From: Liolophura sinensis
Taxonomy: Eukaryota; Mollusca; Polyplacophora; Chitonida; Chitonidae
Direction: 5' to 3'
DNA: 64,000 nt
Assembly: GCF_032854445.1 (NCBI RefSeq)
Contig: NC_088298.1
Span: forward strand, 14,741,504-14,805,503
Below the pieces are notes generated by a model, which saw only the letters and a list, made by a program, of their open reading frames with translations, searched no databases and was not told the origin of the DNA. The stretch's first letter is position 1. Each line of letters begins with the position of its first letter. The position numbers and the translations under genes were made by a program. Below, in pieces: positions 11,201-23,200 of this stretch.

Positions 11201-14200
11201 TCCAGTAGGATATCATCCCATCTTTTGTTGCTGAATGTAGCATTTGTCCAGTAGGATATCCTCCTATGTTTTGTTGCTGAATCTAGCATTTGTCCAGCAG
11301 GATATCCCCCCATGTTTCGTTGCTGAATGTAGCATTTGTCCATTAGGATATCATCCCATGTTTTGTTGCTGAATCTAGCGTTTGGTCAGGAGAATATGGC
11401 CCCATGTTTTGTTGCTGAATGTAGCATTTGTCCAGTAGGATATCCTCCCATGTTTTGTTGCTGAATCTAGCGGTTGTCTGTAGGATATCTTCCTATGTTT
11501 TGTGCTGAATCTAGCATGTGAAAATCAAATTGAAAGTGAAAGTTGTTTTTGTCAGGGTGATAAGGGTGATGAGGGTCCCCAGGGTCCACCAGGACGGCCA
11601 GGTGTCGTCACCAGTGCAGATGGAAATATTGTCATTCCAGGTAAGCACATACGGAAATATTGTCTCTCTAATGAAGCACATTTGGAAGGGTGCTTGCACA
11701 TGGCTATCTGGCTGAAACTTGAACATGGCATTTTTCCTTCTTGAAGATAATATTGGGCATATTTTATATAGTGATTGGGTTTTTTGTGTTGAGAAGGGTC
11801 AGCATTCCCCAAACTTGCTCATTTCTTGTTCTGTATCAAAGTTATAGTAATATACAACAGATCTAGCAATAATAGTAACAGAAGTTGAAATAAAAAATTA
11901 TTTTAAAATTTTCTGTTGTTTATAGAAATGGTTTGAATATGATGGTACTTACCTGTAAGGTGCACCTGTTGTGACTACAGACATGCTGGTAAAGGATATT
12001 TACACCTGTATCAATACAGTACACCTGTAATTCTGTTTGGTTAAACAGGTGACCCAGGACCCAGGGGTCCAGCAGGCTTCCCAGGGCGGGATGGCACCAA
12101 CGGAGTGCCAGTAAGTACCATTCATCGCTCAATCAATCAATCATAATGTCATGGCTGCTTCTGGTCACCATCCTCATTATAGTTGTGTTACCTGTAAAAT
12201 GCAATAGGCCACGCTGGCTGAGACGGTTAAAGAGGTGGTACCGCTGCAGGTTTAGGACTGGATTCTTGTGAGATACGGGTGAAGGAGGATGGTATATTTA
12301 TTTATTTATTTTATTGGTGTTATACGCCATACTCAAGAATATTTCACTTATACAACGGCGGTCAGCATTATGGTGGGTGGAAACCGGGCAGAGCCCGGGG
12401 GTAACTCACGACTATCCGCAGGTTGCTGACAGACCTTCCCACTTACGGTCGGAGAGGAAGCCAGCATGAGCTGGACTTGAACTCACAGCGACCGCATTGG
12501 TGAGAGACTCCTGGGTCATTACGCTGCTGTAGCGCGCTAACCAACTGAGCCACGGAGCCCTCGAGGATGGTATAGCGTGGGGCACTCTTGTGTCCTCCAC
12601 CTCTAAACCTGACCACCCCACCCCACCCATGATCAAGGCTGTGTGCTGAGCCTAAATCGTACTTCATATCTCTTTTTCTGTTGAAAAACCACAAAGAGGC
12701 AATAAATTTTTACAGCATTTCATGATTACATTTGGATGCACATCTTATCCTTTGTTGTACATAACAGACAGACGTTTACACTAAATCAGCATGGTGTCTG
12801 TCCCAAAGCCAGTGTTATAAAGAGGTATCACTCTGCATGTATCTGTTACAACATGAAACCCCAAGCTTACATACATGTATCTCTTATGTTCTTTTGCAGG
12901 GTCCTAAGGGAGATGATGGCATACCAGGAGCTCCAGGTGTTCCTGGGCCACCTGGCCCACCAGGCTATGTTTCCTCTGCTAGTGGAGGTGTTGTAACAGG
13001 CCCACCAGGACCACCCGGGCCACCCGGCCCTATTGTAAGTATTTTTATTCCCTCTCACCTGTTAAATTTGAGATGTAATGAAATTACATATACATTTTCA
13101 TTTAGCCTTTGTAAATATAAATTTGACCTTAAACTTACTTAAAGAAAATATACTTTTTTACATGTACTGTTGCATTCGACTTATTGGTTTTGGTTTTCTG
13201 TGAGACATTAAGTTTGATTCACTTGCAGTCCATAATTTGCCCTGAAACCTATCTTTAAGCTTTACAGCACTCAGTATGGTACTGAGTCGTGACTTTTAAT
13301 AAACAATAACCTGAAAACACTCCTCATCTTTTCAGGGACCTCGAGGCCCACCAGGTGTAGGAGAAAGAGGACTCCCAGGTATTCCCGGGCGACCAGGGCA
13401 ACCAGGTCAAGGTCGGCCCGGTCCCCCAGGTCCTCCCGGACAGCCATACTATGGGCGGGGTGCGGAGGGCAGTGCCAGGTTCATACCTGGCCCACCTGGC
13501 CCACCAGGCCCCCCAGGGGCACCAGGAATACCAGGTGCTGGAAACGGTGCATTCTCTAACAGGGTGGCTTCAGGTGTAAGTTCAATCCTAAAGGGATTTT
13601 TTGCTGTTGTTTTAACAGTTTCAACCTAAACAATGCAAACATTCCAAAATTTGTTTTTCATTTTGATTCATTTTAAAGTTATGATAACTCAGTGACAATC
13701 CTTTGTGCTGTTCTGTGATGTCACCATTTTATACTACTTACCAGGAGAAACTGCTGCCAGAACTTCAGTACCTTTGTGCTTTACATCACACAGCAACATG
13801 CTCTGGAGCACATAATTCAGACCATCAACATAGTTTTTAGAAACATGTTATTGCCATTGTTGGATATAAATAAAGGGAATATCATTTCGTTCTTGTAATT
13901 TTGTGTCTCAAAAATACTGTATTGCTCGAATTTGAATCAGTGGTTTTCTATTTGCTTACCAGGCATTATATTTAGTAACTATAATGAGCTTTTCATGATC
14001 TTTCAAGGTAGTGCTTGAGTTTGCCCATGGTTTTGTGCTTGTTTACAGGCTGTAACCTTCAGGAATCAAGATGAGCTTTTCATGATCTCTCACTGTAGTG
14101 CATGAGTTTGACCATGGTTTCGTGCTTGTTTACAGGCTGTAACCTTCAGGAATCAAGATGAGCTTTTCATGATCTCTGTGTCTCTACCTGTGGGTACAAT

Positions 14201-17200
14201 GGCTTTCCTGTTGGATCAACAAAGACTTTTCCTGAGGGTGAACCAGGGCTGGCAGCTTGTACAAGTACGTCTTTATTGGTGGAAGTGGGTTGGGGTATGG
14301 ATGTAATGGAGGGATTTTCAGTGGGGTTAAATTGGTGGCACTTGCCTATTAGTTGTTACGAGTGTCAAGGGTAGATGAGCCTCGCCTGGCCATTCTCCGC
14401 TCTCCCAGTCTGTGGAACCCCTGGTGACAGTAAGCGGTAGAGGAGGCTTGCTGGCCATTCTCCACTCTCCTGGCCTGTGGGACCCCTGGTGACAGTAAGC
14501 GGTAGAGGAGGCTTGCTGGCCATTCTCCACTCTCCTGGCCTGTGGGACCCCTGGTGACAGAAAGGGGTAGAGGAGGCTTGCTGGCCATTCTCCGCTCTCC
14601 TGGCCTGTGGGACCCCTGGTGACAGTAAGCGGTAGAGGAGGCTTGCTGGCCATTCTCCGCTCTCCTGGCCTGTGGGACCCCTGGTTACAGTAAGCGGTAG
14701 AGGAGGCTTGCTGGCCATTCTCCACTCCCCTGGCCTGTGGGACCCCTGGTTACAGTAAGGGGTAGAGGAGGCTTGCTGGCCATTCTCCGCTCTCCTGGCC
14801 TGTGGGACCCCTGGTGACAGTAAGCGGTAGAGGAGGCTTGCTGGCCATTCTCCGCTCTCCTGGCCTGTGGGACCCCTGGTTACAGTAAGCGGTAGAGGAG
14901 GCTTGCTGGCCATTCTCTGCTCTCCTGGCCTGTGGGACCCCTGGTTACAGTAAGCGGTAGAGGAGGCTTGCTGGCCATTCTCCGCTCTCCTGGCCTGTGG
15001 GACCCCTGGTTACAGTAAGCGGTAGAGGAGGCTTGCTGGCCATTCTCCACTCTCCTGGCCTGTGGGACCCCTGGTTACAGTAAGCAGTAGAGGAGGCTTG
15101 CTGGCCATTCTCCACTCTCCTGGCCTGTGGGACCCCTGGTGACAGTAAGCGGTAGAGGAGGCTTGCTGGCCATTCTCCGCTCTCCTGGCCTGTGGGACCC
15201 CTGGTGACAGTAAGGGGTAGACGAGGCTCGTCTGGCCATTCTCCACTCTCCTGGCCTGTGGGACCCCTGGTTACAGTAAGGGGTAGACGAGGCTCGTCTG
15301 GCCATTCTCCACTCTCCTGGCCTGTGGGACCCCTGGTGACAGTAAGGGGTAGACGAGGCTCGTCTGGCCATTCTCCACTCTCCTGGCCTGTGGGTCCCCT
15401 GGTGACAGTAAGGGGTAGACGAGGCTCGTCTGGCCATTCTCCACTCTTCTGGCCTGTGGGACCCCTGGTTACAGTAAGCGGTAGAGGAGGCTTACTGGCC
15501 ATTCTCCACTCTCCTGGCCTGTGGGACCCCTGGTTACAGTAAGGGGTAGACGAGGCTCGTCTGGCCATTCTCCACTCTCCTGGCCTGTGGGACCCCTGGT
15601 TACAGTAAGGGGTAGACGAGGCTCGTCTGGCCATTCTCCACTCTCCTGGCCTGTGGGACCCCTGGTGACAGTAAGGGGTAGACGAGGCTCGTCTGGCCAT
15701 TCTCCACTCTCCTGGCCTGTGGGACCCCTGGTGACAGTAAGGGGTAGACGAGGCTCGTCTGGCCATTCTCCACTCTCCTGGCCTGTGGGACCCCTGGTTA
15801 CAGTAAGCGGTAGAGGAGGCTTGCTGGCCATTCTCCACTCTCCTGGCCTGTGGGACCCCTGGTTACAGTAAGCGGTAGAGGCTTGCTGGCCATTCTCCAC
15901 TCTCCTGGCCTGTGGGACCCCTGGTGACAGTAAGCGGTAGAGGAGGCTTGCTGGCCATTCTCCGCTCTCCTGGCCTGTGGGACCCCTGGTGACAGTAAGG
16001 GGTAGACGAGGCTTGCTGGCCATTCTCCACTCTCCTGGCCTGTGGGACCCCTGGTGACAGTAAGCGGTAGAGGAGGCTTGCTGGCCATTCTCCACTCTCC
16101 TGGCCTGTGGGACCCCTGGTGACAGTAAGGGGTAGACGAGGCTTGCTGGCCATTCTCCACTCTCCTGGCCTGTGGGACCCCTGGTTACAGTAAGCGGTAG
16201 AGGAGGCTTGCTGGCCATTCTCCACTCTCCTGGCCTGTGGGACCCCTGGTGACAGTAAGCGGTAGAGGAGGCTTGCTGGCCATTCTCCGCTCTCCTGGCC
16301 TGTGGGACCCCTGGTGACAGTAAGGGGTAGACGAGGCTTGCTGGCCATTCTCCACTCTCCTGGCCTGTGGGACCCCTGGTGACAGTAAGCGGTAGAGGAG
16401 GCTTGCTGGCCATTCTCCACTCTCCTGGCCTGTGGGACCCCTGGTGACAGTAAGGGGTAGACGAGGCTTGCTGGCCATTCTCCGCTCTCCTGGCCTGTGG
16501 GACCCCTGGTTACAGTAAGGGGTAGACGAGGCTCGTCTGGCCATTCGCAGTCCAAACTTCACTCAGGACCACTTGTCGTCCATCAGTAGGACATGCATAT
16601 CTGTCGTCACCTTTTTTCCTGATGTTCACCAGAAGGAAAGAATTTTTGGGAACATTATTTCATTAATCTTTCACTCATGGGTAAAAACAGTCATTCCAAC
16701 ATTCAGTGTCGTGATTAGATTTGGATGAACTTCCTGTGACGTCAGAATTCCTAACTGATAGCATGGCCCATAAAGCCCACATTAGAATTCAAATGTTTGA
16801 GCGCCCTTAACTCTTTTCACAAAGATCTAAAAAAAATACATGAAAGGATACTTATGCATAGTTTTAAGGGGTTTAAGTGGTTTTAGAAGTCTTTTCCTGT
16901 AAGTAATTTACAGAAGATTGATGGATTACCCTAGGCAAAACGGTTTCTTCCACCCATTTTAAACTGATCGCCATCCTAGAAGTGAACAACTGTTGAGCAT
17001 GGGGAAAATCATTTATCCAGTAAACAAATTCATTTTGGTTAACTGTGTCTCCAATGTAAAGCTACTTGTTGAAAAGTATGGAAAAAAATATCAAAAGTGC
17101 ACTACAAAAACTTTGAAATGAGGTGCCAGAGGAAAGACCATTCAAAAGTATATAAAAAATAATTTGATTTATTTTTTTAGAGTCATATGTTTGAATTCCA

Positions 17201-20200
17201 AATTGGGCCATTTAAGTAAGATAAATGGCCAGTAAGATACATCATAAACTTTTCTCCTGAGCTCTGTAGTAGAAACCCATGAGTAGATGCCACAAGAGTT
17301 TCTTCCAAAGTGAAAATAAAATTTACATGAACTCTATTTTAATAATTTTAATATTTTAATAAAACTAAAACAGCAAGTGAAGTTGGTTTCATATGTAGAT
17401 TTCTTTGGTCTTTCCATTGATGATCAAGAATATTTTTTAGTTTTATCTTCACCAATGTGGTTATGACCTCAGCTTTAAGTCAAGATCTTCACCGGATGAA
17501 GATCGATGGTTTACTCTGGGAGCTTCCGACTCCTCCACACGCGGAGAAAATAATAAACAGTAGATACAATAATAAAATCTGTAACTTGTTCGACTTCAGC
17601 CTTGTTAGAAGGGTTAACAACTACGGTAAATCAGGTAGAGTTTAGCCGATGGTTTTGAAAATTGTATCCCATGATTCCTTGTGTCTAGTTGTGATTCTTG
17701 GTAATTGGACACAGCTGGGGGTCAGTAAGTGTCTGAGGAGTGTGTCCACAGGATTGAACATACCTGTGACAAGACCAATAAATATGTCCATGCTTCACTG
17801 AACATGCAACTGCTCCAGTAGAATCGCTACACAGCTACTGCCAGAGTGCAAATTTCATATATGGTGTGCCAAGTGGGTTGTGCCAAAACGCTTCACAAGA
17901 CCAACGAAATGTTAGCACAATACCATCTCTACATATCTTCTACCAAAATGCATGTGTCACGTATGGTCGGCAATAGTATGTCGTGCCAAAACAGGTGGGT
18001 TGAGGTTAGACGGTGAGGCCTTCATTGAGATGAGGCTAACAAGTAGGCCTTCATTGATAAGCATGCAAGCCTTTGAAAACAATACCCAACAACGAATATG
18101 TGTCTAAAGTAAATAAGTACCTTATACGTTTTAGAAGCTAATTTACAAATACAACACTTGACTGCTCCGACTTACTGCAATTGCATGTAGGTCCAGCTTC
18201 ACAGGTTTGCCTTTGTTGGAGTAAGAAAATCCATTTTCGCACAGTTTGCTTGAATCAGAACTCATGGTCACACCTTACCAGTGTGGGCCTTGATGATCTA
18301 AAAATAGCATTCATTATATGTAAATTATAGGTGAGTAGGTGCCAAACTATAACCTATTGAGTGTTCAGATTTAAACAGGTGAGTTTTAGTGATATCATGG
18401 CTAATCCCAGCCTTTTGCACAGCTCTGGGTATAGTCTTTGAAGTTTCGACATTGTTTTAGGAGGCTGGTCAGTCACAACAGATATCCGATTCCTGATGTT
18501 TTAGCAATTGTTTTTAATTCTACTCGCTGTAAATAGGTTATTTGTGTTGCGTAAACCACTGAAATACATGATTACGTGGCTTTACTGAAATGGGTTAGCA
18601 GCAAAGTCTAGAGCAGTCTGCCGAAAATAACTTTACATGGATTTCACTGGGTACGTGAATGTATGTAAATTAATGGACCTCCGTCTGCTAGTCTAGATTC
18701 GGCGGGAGGCTTCACAATTGTGACTGTCCCAAGGGGCGGGTCAGTGAAAATAAATACATCTAATTGTTCAGTGTTGAAATTGGTAAGCTGTCGGTTACCT
18801 GTAGACATTTACGCGCACGTGACTCTGAGTTCTCAGTCCTGTGCATGGCAATCGGCTGTCACAACAATGCGAGAATGAGGTTAGAACACATAGTATATCT
18901 AGTTTCGAAACTTTACCGAAATATGTTTTCTGTGTTGAACTGAAGACACCTGATATGAGAAGAAAATAGAATTCTGAAGAAATGCGAGGAGAGCTTCGAT
19001 TGTAGTGAAGTAACACCTGTGTGGGACGTGGCAAACTCAACTTCTGTTTTGCAAGAGTGCAACCAACAGCGTTTTAGTGAGAGTGTAGATGGACTAATGT
19101 GTAAACACTCGTCTCTCAGTCCATGCTCGAGGAGTTTGCCCCATGTGGCAAGGGCCAGCAGCCAGACCAACACTTGGGATTACTGCAGAACTGGTGCTGA
19201 TTACTCTCCCCTGTCATCCCCTCCTGCAACTGAAATGGGCTCAACTTCACGGCCAGAAATTTTCGGCTAAACTCTACCTGAATTACAGTAGACTGTTAGG
19301 AATGGAGGTTTTCAACGCGATCTGTCAAGTTTCGATCACGAAAAATTTATCCAACATCATGTTGTCCTTTTAGGCTCTCATTTTGTCCTTGCAGGCACTC
19401 ATTTTACATTTCTTCTCTTTCTCTTTGACCAGCTTGGGCCTTTAATTCCTTTGCCAGCATCAACGGAAACGGTAAGAAACCTTCGAATGGAATGAAAATC
19501 ACTGACTTGTACTATGTGGTTTTTGTATGTATGTATGTTTTCTTTTGTCAAGAATGTTTTGAGATGCCTTTTTTAAATTTGTTTTTGCTGATTTGAGCAT
19601 TTGATTGAACTTCAGTTTTATTTTTTTAGGGTTTGTTGAGAACAAAGGCATGTGCAAAAGCTGCCATTGTGCATTGAAATTAATTTGATTCAAATAATAA
19701 TTTAATTTGCACATTTGATGTTTGTTTCTGAATCCCCTACCCGATGTTTTTAATGTTACCAGCATGCTGAAATAAACCAAGTTATCAAAATCCCCCAAAT
19801 CCGAAACCAAAATAATGTGCCCCTTCTCCAGCTTACCATGTACAACTAATCTCAGCATTTGATTGCTGGTTTGCTTTTTGACTGAGAATTTTGAAGCAAA
19901 TTTTCTTTCAGCTGTGTTTGATTGTTTGATTTTGGCATTCAGGATAGAATACGAATAAATCACTCGGGTCAAGAAGGTTTTGACAGCAATCGAATTCCAC
20001 AGACTGACAATAGAAGCTTTGTGAGAAACGGTTCCTCTAACAGAGCTGATGCTTACGATAGAACAAATGCTCGCCATCGTGAAGTGATGCTCAAACATCG
20101 CCAAGAAATGGAACGTCGTCGTGAAATGCTAGCGAGACAACAAAGAGAAAGGTTGGAACAACGAAAATTGGAACGACAACAAGAACTTGATAAACGACAA

Positions 20201-23200
20201 AAAGAAAGGGATCAGAGAAGAATAGAAACTGAAAATGGCGCAAGGAAGCAGGAGAATCGTCGTAAGCAGCAAAGGGAAAAGGAAATCCGCCGTCAAGAAG
20301 AGCAGGAAAAACGCAGGCGTGATGAAATTGAGAAACGAAGAAATGGTGACAGTGAAAAACGAAAAAAAGAGGAAGAACTCAAGCGTCAGCGAGAGGAACT
20401 GGAAAAACGACAGCGGGAAGACATGGCGTCACACAGAAGGCCAGGAAGTGATAAGGAGAGTGAAGCTGAAAAACTGCGAAGGGAAGAAGCACGAAGACAA
20501 CGTGAGGAGTGGGAAAGACAGCGGCAAATTGAAATTAGATCTCGCAGTCGCCCCGGCAGTGCTAACTCTCACGGGGAACTGCAAAGTGAAAACAGCAACC
20601 GTGTCGCAGAGGAAAAACGACGTCAAGAGTTGGAAGAAAGGAGACGTAAGGAGTTGGAGGCGAGACGACAAGAAATTGAAAGAAGGCGAGTAGAAGCGGA
20701 GAAAAGACGACAGGAATTTGAGAAACGAAGAAGGGAGCAGTTGGAAAAGCAAAGAAGGCCTGATCTGGGCAGAAACAGTAATAGAGAGGAGGAGTTGAAA
20801 AGGAGACAACAGGAGTTGGAAAAACGCAGAAGAGAGCAGTCAGAAAATCAGGGAAGAGCTGGCACCAGTCGAAACAACAACAACGACGATGAATTAGAAA
20901 GACGGCAGCAGGAGCTCGAAAGACAGAGGCGGAAGGATTTGGAGAATGAGAAGCGCCGTTTGGAAGAAAGGGAAAGACGAAGAAAAGAAGAAATTGAAAG
21001 ACGAAGGAAACTTGAGGAACAGCGACGAAAAGAAATTAATAATCGACAACGACAGCGTGGAGACCATCACCGATCTCGCCAGCGTCCTGATAAGGCTGTA
21101 GAACGGGGAAGCGAACAGCTACAGGACCGGGTGAGTAGATGGCGCCACGGAATGTACCAGGACGACAGTCAGGCGGGGACGGTAGCCATGGTAACTGGAT
21201 TTATGAATCTTGCCAAAACTGCTTATTTTGCGATGTTGGGTGCCTATATCTATTCACATTTGCTAACCCACGGAGTTTCAAAGCCTTTTACAGCTCACTG
21301 CAGTCCTGTTCACTCTGCCATCTGTTTGCGCAGTGTTTGCGATCTTTCTTTATTTTTTGCTCTCAACAGCTCATTCATTCGTGTTTTTCAGCTCTCCAAA
21401 ATGAAAAATCAGTTTGGGCAGCATATGGTATAAGAATAATTTGCATTTGTCTGACAGTTTTGCCTGAAGGGAAAAAATATCAGAGTGAAATTTTCTGCCC
21501 CACAAAAATCTGTCATCTAATTTTGAAAATCATATTAAAAGTCTAGTACAAAAGATGACAATGCTATCAGATTGAACAAGGGCTTTGTTTTATTTTCTGA
21601 AATAAATAACAAAAAAACTGATGGTTATGGACAAACTGATGAAATTAATGGTGTGGTTAGAGTGTAATGGGTTATGTCTGGTTTAATATCATCTAACATA
21701 CTGAAATACAAAAGGCTGTATGGAGGTAAATTAGTTTATAAGTCATTGTAGATTTCCCTAGTGGTGGAAGATATACACGTAATTAAAGGTGATCTTAAAC
21801 ACGTCTTGGCAGGGTTTAGATGTCTGATTATGTTGGTATTAACAACAGTACAGGTAAACCAAGAAACCATGATCTAATAATGATCCAAGTCACTAACAGG
21901 TCCTGATTTCCATGTAGAATTTTAAGCTAAGTTTGGGCATTTTACGACATTGTAATCTGCATGCTATGAATTCCATTTCTCAGGTGTGAGGTGGTGGGGG
22001 TGTGGGGTGGGGGTGAGGGTGGGGGGGGCTTGATATGATCTATGCTTTTGTGCAAGAAATATTTCACCTAAAGCTTAGCACATTTCAAGTGACAAATTTT
22101 CTTTCATTCAGATTGATTCCATGTTCTTGATGAAGTTTGATTAATTTTTTTATCAGAAAGACTTTGATGTAGTTTGATTATTTTTTTTGGATCAGAAAGA
22201 TTAAAGTGTGGTCATAAAGAGTGTCATTTTAAGGCCTTAATTATCTTATTGAAGGGAGATTTTTACAGGCCAAACTTTAGGTGAAATACAGTTATCCTAG
22301 GGACCCGTTTCAGAAAGTCTAGGCGACGTTGCACACACTTAACTTCCATGGCAACCAGTTCTGTAGGTATTACGTCACCATGGTAGTTACGTGATCGTCG
22401 CGCTACGTTCGCCTTGTGAAATGGGCTCCTGATGTGTAGAGTTTATGAGCTCAGGATAAAACCCCACCTGGGCAATATAAATTTAAACCAAAATCTTCTT
22501 TTTTACCTCCTTTTTCTGTACGTGGCATGATTTCTATGCTTATATTTATCATATTTAAAAAATGACGTTTAAGTTTGCATAGAATTTGAGACTGCAGAGA
22601 TCTGGGCACTGCCTGGTTAATAGCACACACAGTCTCTACGTTACGCAGGCGCAGCGTTGAAAAGATAGTCGAAATATCACAGAAGTTAATACAGATCTCA
22701 CTATCAAGGTGACTGCCAATACATGAGTGAAATATTCTTGGGTAAAGGGTATTACACAATTCAAAGAAAGAAAGAAAGAAATAAATCAAGGCGATGCAAG
22801 CCCTTAACTATGTTCTGTTGACGTCCACAATTCACGTATGATTGTTCTATTGACTTACATGTACATGCTGTGTTTTCTTGTTATTAGCAGGCATAGTTCT
22901 GGGAATATTATCGATTGCTGTTGATTTATGCATAGCTTCCCACGTTATCACTTCGTGTTCAGCTAGCCATGGCCGTAGCCTTTTAACAGGCCGGATCTGT
23001 GTGGTCTCGAATAGACAAAATGCACAATAATTGCAGGTTTCTAAGTATAGGATAGAGGTCATTATGAAAAGTCTTCACGATTATGACGCGGGCTACGCTT
23101 TTCATAATGACCTCTGTCCGTTTTAGACGACTGATTGGCTATTTCATGCAAAGCCACGCCCTCTCTTCCTGTCACTGGTCTGTCGGTGTGTCAACCCAAC

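Noticed and set aside
9582-11343. Minus-strand open frames over the 46-bp array
   Set aside because: By-product of a 46-bp unit without stops; the same peptide words recur in all frames. No independent coding evidence.
9947-11517. CRISPR-like array
   Set aside because: Units are contiguous with no unique spacers, and the setting is a eukaryotic intron.
14049-14107. First copy of the trimerization exon start as a real exon
   Set aside because: It runs into TGA and has no donor; the copy at 14136 continues correctly to the rest of the domain.
14327-16562. Long minus- and plus-strand open frames (up to 314 codons) over the 65/66-bp array
   Set aside because: They arise because the repeat lacks stops in several frames. 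Units of 65 bp shift the frame, no splice or start logic supports them, and the + strand is the intron of the collagen gene.
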